Source: an uncultured Bacteroides sp.
GTDB lineage: Bacteria; Bacteroidota; Bacteroidia; Bacteroidales; Bacteroidaceae
Direction: 5' to 3'
Length of the DNA: 64,000 nt
Assembly: GCF_910578895.1 (NCBI RefSeq)
Contig: NZ_CAJTSC010000014.1
Location: 1 to 64,000, forward strand
Shown: in pieces, positions 8,794 through 18,566 of the stretch
Numbering within the stretch: position 1 is the stretch's first letter
Layout of the letters: every line of letters begins with the position of its first letter
The notes under the pieces: generated by a model
What the model saw: only the letters and a program-made list of their open reading frames with translations
What the model was told of the DNA's origin: nothing
Databases searched by the model: none
Made by a program: the position numbers and the translations under genes

Positions 8794-10077
8794 TTATTCA
8801 AATTCGGCATCACTGTTCAGCATCTTGGCTGTGGGCTCTGCGGCGCTTTGTGCTTCACTGTAAGCGTTCCCGTCTTCACTGCCGGTTTCTGCCTGCATGG
8901 TGATTTGGGCATCGTGTTCCCGCTGCTCTTCCAGTTTCGCCGTATAGCGGCTGACGCTCAATATCATGCCGATATAAGCGCAGTTTATCAACGTCGAAGT
9001 ACCTCCCTTGCTGATGAGTGGCAACGGTTGGCCGGTGACGGGAGCCAACCCTACGGCTACCATCATATTGAAAACCGCCTGCGATACCAGCAACAAGGCT
9101 ATTCCGATGACGAGAAAGGCAGGAAAGGTACGGTCGCATTTTTTGGCAATACGCCCTACACGTATCAACAGGCAGATATAGAGGAACACAACCACGACTC
9201 CTCCCACTAGTCCGAGTTCTTCGATGATGATGGCAAAGATGAAGTCGGAGAATGCCTGGCTCAAGAAATCCCGTTGTACGGAGTTGCCCGGACCTTTGCC
9301 GACAACATTGCTGGTGGCAACGGCGATGCGTGCGTGTGCTATCTGTGCGTCTTTGTCTATGTCGAATTTGGCGGCGGGAACTTTCTCGTCGCTCGTAAAC
9401 TTCTCAATACGGGCGCGCCATGTGTCGAAGCGGTGCAGGAAAGGTATATCGCTGTTCTTTGTCATTAAAAGGAAAGTGACGGCAATGATACCTACCGATG
9501 CTAAACTGCCAATCAGTATCAATAGCTTTTTTGCACAGACACGTCCTATGAACATCATTAGAAAGACCACCCCGAACAGCAATGCCGCTGTGGATAAATT
9601 CTCCGGAACAATGAGCAGGCAAATGGCTCCGGTTATTATCATAATCCGTTTGAAAGCCTTCGGATTGGCGCCCTCTTCGTCTTGCCCTTTGGAGAGGATG
9701 AATGCCGTGACGATAATGACCGCCATTTTAGCAATCTCCGAGGGCTGGAACTGTATGCCCATGAATGTCATCCAGCGCGCGGCGCCATTGATGCGTTCCA
9801 TCATCATTACCAATATCAGCAATATTGCGGAAGTTGGCAACAGGAAGACGGGGAATACCTGAAACCATTTATAGGGGATGTTGTGCATAAGGACCACAAC
9901 CACAGCACCCACCATCAGAATAATGCTGTGCTGGGTGATAGGTCCCCAATGGTCGCCACTTTTGTAGGTGAGCGTACTGGCGGCACTGAACACTTCTGTG
10001 ATGGAGATAAGGCAGAGGAAGAGGAAAATAATCCAGATTACCTTGTCTCCTTTGAATATGCTTTTTAGTAAATCCAT
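8794..10077 (-). CDS. ftsW: Lipid II polymerase / division protein FtsW (SEDS family)
   Basis: A 427-aa polytopic membrane protein with about ten hydrophobic segments. SEDS features include MERINGAARWM-type and GPGNSVQRDFLSQAFSDFIFAII-type loops (the latter holds the conserved periplasmic loop before IIEELGLVGG), and LPLISKGGTS near the end. It polymerises glycan strands together with the class B PBP encoded by ftsI in the same cluster. A hydrophilic C-terminal tail of about 50 residues rich in Glu/Ala is cytoplasmic. RodA is the alternative within the family, but the dcw location favours FtsW. Confidence 0.94.
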   Translation of the reverse strand: MDLLKSIFKGDKVIWIIFLFLCLISITEVFSAASTLTYKSGDHWGPITQHSIILMVGAVVVVLMHNIPYKWFQVFPVFLLPTSAILLILVMMMERINGAARWMTFMGIQFQPSEIAKMAVIIVTAFILSKGQDEEGANPKAFKRIMIITGAICLLIVPENLSTAALLFGVVFLMMFIGRVCAKKLLILIGSLASVGIIAVTFLLMTKNSDIPFLHRFDTWRARIEKFTSDEKVPAAKFDIDKDAQIAHARIAVATSNVVGKGPGNSVQRDFLSQAFSDFIFAIIIEELGLVGGVVVVFLYICLLIRVGRIAKKCDRTFPAFLVIGIALLLVSQAVFNMMVAVGLAPVTGQPLPLISKGGTSTLINCAYIGMILSVSRYTAKLEEQREHDAQITMQAETGSEDGNAYSEAQSAAEPTAKMLNSDAEFE

Positions 10078-10141
10078 AAATCAATATAGTAACGTGCTAA
10101 TGTACCGGTGTGATATCACCTCGCCATTAGTCATTTGTCCC

Positions 10142-11476
10142 TTATAACTCTCTTACGTATTTCTTGAACTGGTCGCCCCGGTCTTCATAGCTCTTGAAGA
10201 GGTCGAACGAAGCACAACAAGGACTTAATAATACGGTTTCCCCTTTTTGGGCTAATTTGAAGGCTGCGTCTACCGCATCTTTCATGCCGGTCTGCACATC
10301 GGCAACGGGCAGCCCCAGCCGGTCGAAAAATTCGTGCAGTTTCTCGTTATGCAGTCCCAGGTAGACTAAGGCAGAACACTTGGTGCGTACCAACTCCTCT
10401 ATCTCGGTGTAGTCATTCCCTTTGTCTTTGCCGCCAAGTATGAGTACGGTTTTTGTTGTCATGCTTTGCAGGGCGTACCAACAGGAGTTGACGTTGGTGG
10501 CTTTGGAATCATTGATGAACCGGACACCACGTACGGTCGCCACCTTCTCCAGACGGTGCTCCACGCCTTTGAAATCGGATAATGCTTTACGGATATCCTC
10601 TTTTTTGATACCTGCAAGGTTGGCGGAAATGCCGGCTGCCAACGAGTTATAAAGGTTGTGGGTTCCGCGCAGGGCAAGCTCCTCTTGTTCCATATTGAAA
10701 GCGATAGGCTCGTTGATTTCCACTTCGCCGTCTACTACGTATGCAATGGCTCCATCCTCTTTTACGGCGGCAAAAGGATAGGGATGTGCTTTCAACCCGT
10801 GTTTCTCCAACTCTTTGCGGATGATAGGGTCGTCGTTCCAATAGATGAAAGCATCTTCCTGCGTTTGGTTTTGCGTAATGCGGAACTTGGCATCTACGTA
10901 TTTCTGCATGCAGTGGTCGTATCGGTCCAGATGGTCGGGAGTGATGTTCATCAGTACGGCGATATTGGCACGGAATTTATACATGTTGTCCAGTTGGAAA
11001 GAGCTGAGTTCGATAACGTAATAGTCATGCTTTTCCATTGCCACCTGTAGGGCAAGACTATTGCCGATGTTACCTGCCAGTCCCACATTCAGTCCCGCAC
11101 TCTTAAAGATGTGGTAAATAAGTGAAGTGGTGGTGGTTTTACCGTTGGAACCGGTAATGCAAATCATCTTGGCGTTTGTATAGCGTCCGGCAAATTCTAT
11201 TTCGGAGATAATAGGGATGCCTTTTTCTTTCAATTTCAGAATCAGCGGAGCATCATTGGGGATACCGGGGCTTTTTACCACTTCATCGGCATTGAGTATC
11301 AATTCTTCAGAGTGCTTTCCTTCTTCCCAAGCAATGTCGTGCTTGTTCAGCAGTTCCTTGTATTTGTCTTTAATGGCGGACATGTCGGATACGAACGTGT
11401 CGAAACCTTTCACTTTGGCAAGTACGGCAGCTCCCGCGCCGCTTTCGCCTGCTCCTAAAACTACAATTCTACTCAT
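10142..11476 (-). CDS. murD: UDP-MurNAc-L-alanine--D-glutamate ligase MurD
   Basis: A 444-aa Mur ligase adding D-Glu. The N-terminus MSRIVVLGAGESGAGAA is the MurD uracil-binding region; the ATP loop is GSNGKTTTTSL; the central MNITPDHLDRY holds the catalytic His; the C-terminal domain shows GGKDKGNDY and LLSPCCASFD, both MurD-typical. It follows mraY by about 100 bases that contain a long imperfect palindrome. Confidence 0.96.
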   Translation of the reverse strand: MSRIVVLGAGESGAGAAVLAKVKGFDTFVSDMSAIKDKYKELLNKHDIAWEEGKHSEELILNADEVVKSPGIPNDAPLILKLKEKGIPIISEIEFAGRYTNAKMICITGSNGKTTTTSLIYHIFKSAGLNVGLAGNIGNSLALQVAMEKHDYYVIELSSFQLDNMYKFRANIAVLMNITPDHLDRYDHCMQKYVDAKFRITQNQTQEDAFIYWNDDPIIRKELEKHGLKAHPYPFAAVKEDGAIAYVVDGEVEINEPIAFNMEQEELALRGTHNLYNSLAAGISANLAGIKKEDIRKALSDFKGVEHRLEKVATVRGVRFINDSKATNVNSCWYALQSMTTKTVLILGGKDKGNDYTEIEELVRTKCSALVYLGLHNEKLHEFFDRLGLPVADVQTGMKDAVDAAFKLAQKGETVLLSPCCASFDLFKSYEDRGDQFKKYVREL

Positions 11477-11490
11477 ACTGTTTGAATTAT

Positions 11491-11567
11491 GATTTCAAAT
11501 TTTAGATTTCAGGTCTCTGATTTATCGTTTGTATTCCGCATAAATCATAAATCTAAAATCAGAAATC
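11491..11567. repeat. Long imperfect palindrome between mraY and murD
   Basis: The 19-base arms 11491-11509 and 11549-11567 are reverse complements with 2 mismatches, and an inner 7-base pair of arms (519-525 / 540-546) adds to the stem. It is AT-rich, lies inside the operon ahead of the murD start, and has no terminal T-run, so it is more likely an RNA structure or spacer than a terminator. Confidence 0.6.
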
Positions 11568-11579
11568 CAACATTTCTTA

Positions 11580-12845
11580 TTATCTTATCTTTAACGTTAT
11601 AATTGTTATGGCTGCCAATACAATGGTTACAATCCAGAACCGGATGGTGATTTTTGATTCATGGAACAATTGTGCAGGTTTGGTGAACACTACCTTGCAG
11701 CCGGGTTCTATCAAGTCCATGCTGGTACGGAAGTGGTCGTGTATCGGTGTCCGTTTGAAAAGACGCTGCTTCACTCCTTTTCGTTTGCCGGCTTTGTAGT
11801 ATACCCGTTGCAGGATTACCGACAGGTTCTCAACGAGGAATATACCGCACAGAATAGGTATTAACAGTTCCTTGTGAATGATGATGGCATATACGGCAAT
11901 GATGCCCCCGATGGTCAGGCTACCCGTATCGCCCATGAACACTTGTGCCGGATAGGCGTTGTACCACAAGAAACCGATCATTGCACCGATGAAGGCACAA
12001 ATGAAGATAACCAGTTCTTCCGAACCCGGAATATACATGATGTTCAGATAGCCGGCATATTCGATGTGGCTGGATACGTATGCCAATATACCCAGAGTCA
12101 GACCGATAATGGCAGAATTGCCCGCTGCCATACCATCCATACCGTCATTCAGGTTGGCACCGTTGGATACGGCTGTTACAACAAAAATTGTAACGAACAC
12201 GAACAATATCCAGCCGACTGTCTGTGCGTGCTCTCCCATGAAGGATACGAGGTCTGCATAGTCCAGGTTGTTGCTTTTGAAAAAAGGAATGGTAGTCTGT
12301 GTCGCCTTGATTTCTTTGGCGGCATGCACTACTTCAATGCCTTCTGGCTTCTCCACTTCGATGTTTTCACGGATAACCACCTGCGGGCTGAGATATAGCG
12401 TAAGCCCTACGATAAGTCCAAGCCCTATTTGACCGATAATCTTGAACTTGCCGTGTAATCCTTCCTTGTCTTTCTTGAATATCTTGATGTAATCGTCGGC
12501 AAACCCTAATGAACCTAACCAGACGGTAGTGATAAGCATCAGAATCATATAGATGTTGCTCAACTTGCCCAGCAACAGGCAGGGAATCAGAATGGCAAAG
12601 ATAATGATTACTCCACCCATGCTCGGCACCCCCACTTTGTTTACACCAAACGGGTCGATGCTGGCATCCCGTTGCGTTTCGGTGATTTGCTTACGTTTTA
12701 ACAGATTAATGAATTTATCCCCCCAGATACTCGAAATGAGCAATGCAAGGATAATAGCCATCAACGCTCTGAAAGAGGTATAACCGAACATGCCCGCACC
12801 GGGGAAGTCGTATTTGTCTAACCATTGGAATAAGTAGTATAACAT
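11580..12845 (-). CDS. mraY: Phospho-MurNAc-pentapeptide transferase MraY
   Basis: A 421-aa polytopic membrane enzyme that makes lipid I by moving phospho-MurNAc-pentapeptide to undecaprenyl phosphate. Visible are PSMGGVIIIF, the Mg-binding FADDYIKIFKKDKEGL, NGANLNDGMDGMAAG and FMGDTGSLTIGG, all MraY signatures. The protein is about 60 residues longer than the E. coli enzyme; the extra part is a hydrophilic, predicted extracytoplasmic insert at about 155-205 containing EKPEGIEVVHAAKEI. Long MraY proteins are known in Bacteroidetes. Confidence 0.95.
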   Translation of the reverse strand: MLYYLFQWLDKYDFPGAGMFGYTSFRALMAIILALLISSIWGDKFINLLKRKQITETQRDASIDPFGVNKVGVPSMGGVIIIFAILIPCLLLGKLSNIYMILMLITTVWLGSLGFADDYIKIFKKDKEGLHGKFKIIGQIGLGLIVGLTLYLSPQVVIRENIEVEKPEGIEVVHAAKEIKATQTTIPFFKSNNLDYADLVSFMGEHAQTVGWILFVFVTIFVVTAVSNGANLNDGMDGMAAGNSAIIGLTLGILAYVSSHIEYAGYLNIMYIPGSEELVIFICAFIGAMIGFLWYNAYPAQVFMGDTGSLTIGGIIAVYAIIIHKELLIPILCGIFLVENLSVILQRVYYKAGKRKGVKQRLFKRTPIHDHFRTSMDLIEPGCKVVFTKPAQLFHESKITIRFWIVTIVLAAITIITLKIR

Positions 12846-12922
12846 CTCTTTATTTGTTGTATGTTGTAAGTTATTTATTTGAAAATTAATCGGCTATGCT
12901 TTTTATTATCAATCGGTACTCA

Positions 12923-14374
12923 TTAATATCCCATAACTTTGTTCAGCTCTTCTTTATCGTCAAAGTGGTGCTTCACTCCTTTTATCTCCTGATAATTTTC
13001 GTGCCCTTTGCCGGCTACGAGAATGACATCTCCCGGTTGTGCCAGCATGTAAGCGGTCTTTATGGCTTCTTTTCTGTCGGTGATACTGACGGTTTTTTGT
13101 AAGTCGTCCTTATCCAAGCCTGCCAGCATGTCATTGATGATATCTTGCGGCTCTTCAAAACGGGGATTGTCGGAAGTGATGATAACGCGGTCGCTCAAAC
13201 GGGCGGACTCCTTAGCCATGATGGGGCGTTTACCTTTGTCACGGTTACCGCCGGCACCGACTACCGTAATTACTTTCCCTCTACCTTCCAGTACGCCGTG
13301 GATGGCATTCAATACATTTACCAGGGCATCCGGAGTGTGGGCATAGTCTACAATGGCTGTAATGCCTTTCGGAGAGCGGATAGAGTCGAATCTACCTGCA
13401 ACCGGATGTAACGTGCTCAAAGCGACGAGTACGTCTTCTTCTTTCTTGCCTAATAACACGGCAGCACCGAACACGGCAAGAAGATTGGAGGCATTGAACT
13501 TGCCGATAAAGCGTACGGCAAGTTCGTGGTTGTTGAAATCGAGCAACATGCCTTCGAAATGAGACTCCAGCACTCTGCCTTTGAAGTCGCTGAGGCTTCT
13601 CAATGAATAAGTATATACGTGCGAACGTGTGTTTTGGGTCATCACCAGTCCGTTCTTATCATCCAAATTGGTTAGGCTGAAAGCCCCCTTCGGCATATCG
13701 TCGAAGAATTTCTTTTTTGCCTTGAGATAGTTTTCGACAGTCTTGTGATAATCCAGATGGTCGCGCGTAAGGTTGGTGAAGATGCCGCCGGCAAACTTCA
13801 GGCCGCTGATGCGTTGCTGGGCGATGGAGTGGGAACTGACTTCCATAAATGCGTATTTGCATCCGGAGTCTGCCATTTCGCCCAACAGGCGGTTCAGGGT
13901 AATCGGATCCGGAGTGGTGTGCTCGGTCGGAACGGGTTGGTCGTCAATGTAGTTACATACGGTGGAAATCAACCCGACCTTGTATCCGAAGTAGCGGAAC
14001 GTATTATATAATAAGGTGGCGATAGTTGTTTTGCCATTAGTGCCGGTCACCCCTACCAGTTCCATCTTGGAGGTCGGGTCGCCATAGAAAGTAGTGGCAA
14101 CCTTGCCTACCGCATTTTCGCTCTCTTTTACTTGGATATATGTGATATGAGGATTGAGCTCCTTCGGCATTTCTTCGCACAGCACAGCTATAGCACCTTT
14201 CTCAATGGCTGTCGGGATGTATGTGTGTCCGTCGGCCTGTGTGCCGCGCATTGCCATGAATAAATGTCCGGCTGCAACCAAACGGGAGTCGATGTTTACT
14301 CCTGTCACATCTTTTTCTGTGTTGCCGATAATCTGTATCGGTTGTATCGCTTTTAATAGTTCGCTTAATTTCAT
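12923..14374 (-). CDS. murE: UDP-MurNAc-L-alanyl-D-glutamate--2,6-diaminopimelate ligase MurE
   Basis: A 483-aa Mur ligase adding the third stem residue. The ATP loop GTNGKTTIATLLYN and the C-terminal SDNPRFEEP are clear; the DNPR motif is the signature of the meso-diaminopimelate-specific form, as opposed to the lysine-specific one. The protein is of normal length and lies between ftsI and mraY. Confidence 0.96.
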   Translation of the reverse strand: MKLSELLKAIQPIQIIGNTEKDVTGVNIDSRLVAAGHLFMAMRGTQADGHTYIPTAIEKGAIAVLCEEMPKELNPHITYIQVKESENAVGKVATTFYGDPTSKMELVGVTGTNGKTTIATLLYNTFRYFGYKVGLISTVCNYIDDQPVPTEHTTPDPITLNRLLGEMADSGCKYAFMEVSSHSIAQQRISGLKFAGGIFTNLTRDHLDYHKTVENYLKAKKKFFDDMPKGAFSLTNLDDKNGLVMTQNTRSHVYTYSLRSLSDFKGRVLESHFEGMLLDFNNHELAVRFIGKFNASNLLAVFGAAVLLGKKEEDVLVALSTLHPVAGRFDSIRSPKGITAIVDYAHTPDALVNVLNAIHGVLEGRGKVITVVGAGGNRDKGKRPIMAKESARLSDRVIITSDNPRFEEPQDIINDMLAGLDKDDLQKTVSITDRKEAIKTAYMLAQPGDVILVAGKGHENYQEIKGVKHHFDDKEELNKVMGY

Positions 14375-14500
14375 ACCTTATTATATATAATGTATATTCT
14401 TTAAGTATTAATGATTCATTATCTTATACTATCTGTCATTCTTCGCTGTGTTCTGAATGGCAGGTAATCAATGACATATCTTATTTTCAGCATCTGTTTA

Positions 14501-16624
14501 TTAATGCAACGTCAAGGTTATGGTCTGACCTTTTACCAACCGGCTTCCACCTGCAATGGACTGGCTTCTCACTTTGCCCATGCCGTTTAGCCGTACTCTG
14601 AGTCCTTTGCTTTCCAGCAGATAGACGGCATCTTTGGCACCCATGCCCACTACGCTGGGCACTGTGCCGGAAGAGGGCTTCTTGTTTTGTAGGATGACTG
14701 CAGACGGTGCCGCCTGGCTGTGCCCCCATGTTTCTTTCCCTTTTTGTACCTCAAACTGTTTCTGTACCGGAACGTCCAACTCGTTGAGCACACGTAACGC
14801 CTCGTTCATTTCTCCCGCCTTTACCGTAGGGATTACGTTTGTGGTGCTGTCTATCGCACTGCGTATGTCAAACCGCAGGTTCTTGGCATACACCCTCTCG
14901 GCTATCTTGCTGAATACGCTACCTGCCATCTGACCGCCCGATGCGGGAAGTCCCGGTTTTTGTATGGAAACGATGCAGCTGTATTTGGGCGCTTCTGCCG
15001 GGAAGTATCCGCAGAAACTTACAAGATAGTTTACCCGTCCTGCTTTGTATCCGGCGGCACCTTGCGAAATCTGCGCCGTGCCCGTCTTGCCGGCTACGGC
15101 AAACTGCTTGCTCCCGGCGGGTTTTGCCAAACCTTCGGAGACTACCTTGTGCAGAATTTCCCGTATCTGTGCCAGCGTATTGTCCGAGCAGATTTTAGGG
15201 TTGATGACCTCCGTAGGAAATTCACGTACCACTTCACCGTCTTTCACTGCCGCTTTCACAAACTTCGGGCGTACCATTATGCCGTTGTTGGCAATGGCAT
15301 TGTAGAAAGTCAGGATATTCAGCGGCGGCACTTGCGTCTCGTAACCTATACTCATCCAGGGCAGGGTGGTCTTGGCGAAATAACGTTCCTTCGGACCACG
15401 GATGTTAGGCTTTCCCTCTCCGGCAATCTGTAACTGGAGCGGACGGTCTATGCCGAGACGTTTCAATCCGTCTACAAACTTTTGCGGGTTACTTCCGTAA
15501 TGTTTGTCAATAAGGTAAGAGACACCGATATTGGACGATACCTCCAGAATACGTGTCACATCAATCTTGCCATATCCGCCCCGATGCCAGTTATGGTCTT
15601 TCATCGGACGACCGTGCATCATCATGATGCCGTTTCCGGTATCCACTTCGGTGTCCGGGGTGATTTTTCCGTCTTCAAGGGCTACCATGATGGAAGCGGT
15701 TTTGAATGTAGAGCCCGGTTCCAACATATCGCTGATGGCATTGTTGCGCATTTCGTAATACTTGCCGTCTCCCGCTTTCATCATATTGACGATGGCTTTA
15801 ACCTCTCCGGTCTGTACTTCCATCAGTGCGGCAACGCCTACGCTGGCATTCAACTGTTTCAGCTTGTCTATCAATGCCTTCTCGCAAATGTCCTGCATGT
15901 CTACGTCGATGGTGGAGACAATGTCGCAACCGTCTATGGGGGCGATATCTACTATGTCTAGGTATTTGTTCATTACCTTCTTGCGGTGGATAATGCCATC
16001 GCGCCCTTTCAGCAGGGTGTCAAAAGCCAGTTCGATACCATTCTTCGCCCCTTGTGCCGTATCGGCATAGAGGTCTCCCAATGTACGCGCCGCCAAAGAG
16101 CCGAAGGGCTTTTTGCGTTGGTTGTAAGTCTGCACGTGCAGCCCGCCCTTGTATTTGTTCAGGTTGAATACAGGCAATCTTTTAACTTCTTTGTACTGGA
16201 TGTAAGAGATACGTCTGGGATAAATCAGGTAATTGCGGCTCCCTTTCTTGCGTCCTTTCAGCAGATGCCTTTTAAATTCCGCGGCGCTTTTATCCGGAAA
16301 TATCCGGTGCAACCCTTCACAAATCTCGCCCAAATGGTTCATAAGCATGGTGTCTTTCTTCTGGCCGCCCGCTTTGAAGTCCATGTAGATGCGGTATTCC
16401 GGCAAGAAACTTGCCATCAGTTTGCCGTCTGACGAGAGGATGTTGCCACGGTTGGGTTTCACCGTGACATTCTCCTTTACGAAACGATAGGCGACATCTT
16501 GCCAGTATTGCCGCTCGGCAAACATGATGACAGCGCCTTTTACGATAATAGCTACTCCTATCAGTCCCATGATAAGGACTACGAAGAAGTAACGGGTCAT
16601 TATATTTTTCTTGTTTACTGCCAA
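14501..16624 (-). CDS. ftsI: Division-specific class B penicillin-binding protein with PASTA domain
   Basis: A 707-aa transpeptidase that cross-links septal peptidoglycan with FtsW. Residues 11-35 form the single membrane anchor. The transpeptidase domain carries the nucleophile motif STFK (305-308), SSN (363-365) and KTG (513-515). The last ~55 residues (652-707, beginning GTVPSVVGMGAKDAV) are one PASTA domain, more often associated with Gram-positive and spore PBPs but common in Bacteroidetes FtsI. It follows the ftsL-like gene by 85 bases. Confidence 0.95.
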   Translation of the reverse strand: MAVNKKNIMTRYFFVVLIMGLIGVAIIVKGAVIMFAERQYWQDVAYRFVKENVTVKPNRGNILSSDGKLMASFLPEYRIYMDFKAGGQKKDTMLMNHLGEICEGLHRIFPDKSAAEFKRHLLKGRKKGSRNYLIYPRRISYIQYKEVKRLPVFNLNKYKGGLHVQTYNQRKKPFGSLAARTLGDLYADTAQGAKNGIELAFDTLLKGRDGIIHRKKVMNKYLDIVDIAPIDGCDIVSTIDVDMQDICEKALIDKLKQLNASVGVAALMEVQTGEVKAIVNMMKAGDGKYYEMRNNAISDMLEPGSTFKTASIMVALEDGKITPDTEVDTGNGIMMMHGRPMKDHNWHRGGYGKIDVTRILEVSSNIGVSYLIDKHYGSNPQKFVDGLKRLGIDRPLQLQIAGEGKPNIRGPKERYFAKTTLPWMSIGYETQVPPLNILTFYNAIANNGIMVRPKFVKAAVKDGEVVREFPTEVINPKICSDNTLAQIREILHKVVSEGLAKPAGSKQFAVAGKTGTAQISQGAAGYKAGRVNYLVSFCGYFPAEAPKYSCIVSIQKPGLPASGGQMAGSVFSKIAERVYAKNLRFDIRSAIDSTTNVIPTVKAGEMNEALRVLNELDVPVQKQFEVQKGKETWGHSQAAPSAVILQNKKPSSGTVPSVVGMGAKDAVYLLESKGLRVRLNGMGKVRSQSIAGGSRLVKGQTITLTLH

Positions 16625-16709
16625 GGTTGTTTTTGATTTACGGTTTTACTATATATTGTTTACTGGTTACGATTGATAAGCTACTGCTTCCGTTCTCTGC
16701 CCGCCCGTT

Positions 16710-17072
16710 CTATTTGATTAAATAAGGCGGATTGGTCGATGTCTGCAAATCGCTTTCTTTCGTTGCGATATATTCTTCAATACGCGATTGGCGGCTTCGC
16801 TCCATCAATTCGGAACTGCGTGTCAACGCATCGTATTTTATATCAATCAACTCCTTTTTGAGTTTGTCTATCTCTATCATTTGTTGCTGGCAGGCATAGC
16901 GGTTGTGGATATAAAACAGAATAAGAACCATGATAAGGACGAGCAGTTTCGTCTGGCGGCGGAAGAAGTCCGTAGCCAGAATATCGCCGCCTATGATATT
17001 TTTTAGCGAAGTATGTCTTTTTGCCTTTTCGTCTTTCAACTCTTCTTGCTTGTGGTTTGTCTCGTTCATCAT
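16710..17072 (-). CDS. FtsL-like division protein
   Basis: A 120-aa bitopic protein: a charged cytoplasmic N-terminus (about 42 residues), one transmembrane helix (TKLLVLIMVLILFYIHN region, about 41-58), then a short predicted coiled coil (KLKKELIDIKYDALTRSSELMER). FtsL proteins share this layout but little sequence; the family call depends on location between rsmH and ftsI. It would form the FtsQLB bridge in the divisome; no separate FtsB gene is seen in this cluster. It starts 23 bases after the rsmH stop. Confidence 0.75.
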   Translation of the reverse strand: MMNETNHKQEELKDEKAKRHTSLKNIIGGDILATDFFRRQTKLLVLIMVLILFYIHNRYACQQQMIEIDKLKKELIDIKYDALTRSSELMERSRQSRIEEYIATKESDLQTSTNPPYLIK

Positions 17073-17095
17073 CCTGTTGTCTTATCGGTTTGTCA

Positions 17096-18013
17096 CTATT
17101 CTGCTATTTTCTCCGCAATTCTCAGTTTGGCGCTTCTCGAACGTGGATTGCGGTTGATTTCGTCTTCGTCCGGAATAATCACTTTGTTGTTTACCAACCG
17201 GAAAGGCGTTCGTACGTTTCCGAAGAAATCTTTTTCCGCCTTGCCCTCGATGTTGCCGGTTTTCATGATGTTCTTCACCATGCGGTCCTCCAGTGAGTGG
17301 TAGGTGATAACTACCAGTCGTCCGCCGGGCTTCAATGCTTTCGTGGCGGCATATAGCATCTCTTTCAGTGCTTCCATTTCCCGGTTGACCTCGATACGCA
17401 ATGCCTGAAACACTTTGGCAAGCTCTTTCTTCTCCCTTTCGCGTCCGAACAGCGGTTTGATGATGTCCAAAAACTCTCCGATGGTGCTGATTTTTCCGGA
17501 GATACGCGCCTTGGCTATGACAGATGCCAGCTTGCGGCTGTTCTTCAGTTCTCCGTACAAATAGAAGATGTCGGCAAGCCGCTCTTCATCGTATGTGTTC
17601 ACGATGTCGGCGGCGGTGAGACCGGCACGTTTGTTCATGCGCATGTCCAGTGCGCCTTCGAAACGGAAGGAGAATCCACGTTCACTGTCGTCGAAATGAT
17701 GCGATGATACGCCGAGGTCGGCAAGTATGGCGTCCACCTGCTCAATGCCATGATAGCGCAGGAAATTGTGCAGGTAACGGAAGTTACTGCGCACGAAAGT
17801 AAAGTGCGGGTCGTTTACGATGTTTTGCTCCGCATCTTCATCCTGGTCGAATCCCAGCAACCTTCCGCCTTCGCCCAAACGGGACACTATCTCGCGCGAA
17901 TGGCCTCCACCGCCGAAAGTCACGTCTACATACGTGCCGTCCGGGCGAATATTCATTCCGTCGACGCTCGGCATCAACAGTACCGGAATGTGATATGTCG
18001 TTTCTTCCTTCAT
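17096..18013 (-). CDS. rsmH: 16S rRNA (cytosine-1402-N4) methyltransferase RsmH
   Basis: A 305-aa SAM-dependent methyltransferase (formerly MraW) modifying C1402 in the ribosomal decoding centre. Motifs: HIPVLLMPSVDGM near the N-terminus, the SAM loop VDVTFGGGGHSREI, ILADLGVSSHHFD, GFSFRFEGALDMRM, and the C-terminal SYHSLED-like ITYHSLEDRMVK with NPRSRSAKLR. The ATG at 18013 (MKEETTYHIPV) is preferred over 18076, because the extra 21 residues overlap the mraZ end and do not resemble the family. Confidence 0.95.
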   Translation of the reverse strand: MKEETTYHIPVLLMPSVDGMNIRPDGTYVDVTFGGGGHSREIVSRLGEGGRLLGFDQDEDAEQNIVNDPHFTFVRSNFRYLHNFLRYHGIEQVDAILADLGVSSHHFDDSERGFSFRFEGALDMRMNKRAGLTAADIVNTYDEERLADIFYLYGELKNSRKLASVIAKARISGKISTIGEFLDIIKPLFGREREKKELAKVFQALRIEVNREMEALKEMLYAATKALKPGGRLVVITYHSLEDRMVKNIMKTGNIEGKAEKDFFGNVRTPFRLVNNKVIIPDEDEINRNPRSRSAKLRIAEKIAE

Positions 18014-18036
18014 TTTTCTTTCATTACAATCGTTTA

Positions 18037-18525
18037 CTACCTTATTGTCTCGTCGCCTGTTTCCGCTTCTTCCCAACTCCCGTCTCCCAGGATGTCCTGC
18101 AGCGCTTCACCGAATTCCTCCGGACTCACGAAAGGTTGCTCCGCCTTCTCTTTTGCCCAAATCTCGATGGTGTTGTCCACGCCGATAAAGCGCACATCGG
18201 TTTGTATGCCTGCCATCTGCAAGTAGCGTTTTGGCAATAAGATGCGTCCGTTCCCGTCGGGGACCATGATTTCCGCGTCGCTTACAAACTGCCGGAAGAT
18301 TTGCTGGTGCCTGGCATTCCACTTGTTCAACCGTTGCCGTAGCTGGGCTTGTGTTTTGAACCAGACGCTCTCGGGATAGAGTATCAGGCACTCCTGAAAC
18401 ACGTCTTTGCGCAATATGAGTCTTTCTTCGGAAGCAGCCTGTAACTGTTTCCGAAAGCCGGCAGGGATGAATACACGTCCCTTTGCGTCCGTTTTAGCTT
18501 CGATATTGCCTAAAAAACGTATCAT
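18037..18525 (-). CDS. mraZ: Transcriptional regulator / division protein MraZ
   Basis: A 162-aa protein with two SpoVT/AbrB-like MraZ domains: MIRFLGNIEAKTDAKGRVFIP at the start, and a second copy with the DGNGRILLPKRYL segment at about 100-115. MraZ oligomers bind TGGGN repeats ahead of the dcw operon and repress it. The ATG at 18525 is chosen because the family begins with this sequence; an in-frame ATG at 18582 would read through the promoter region. It is the first gene of the dcw operon, and candidate MraZ boxes lie 42-56 bases upstream. Confidence 0.93.
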   Translation of the reverse strand: MIRFLGNIEAKTDAKGRVFIPAGFRKQLQAASEERLILRKDVFQECLILYPESVWFKTQAQLRQRLNKWNARHQQIFRQFVSDAEIMVPDGNGRILLPKRYLQMAGIQTDVRFIGVDNTIEIWAKEKAEQPFVSPEEFGEALQDILGDGSWEEAETGDETIR

Positions 18526-18566
18526 TTTTACCTTATTATAATAAGAGACGGTAAAAATACACATTT

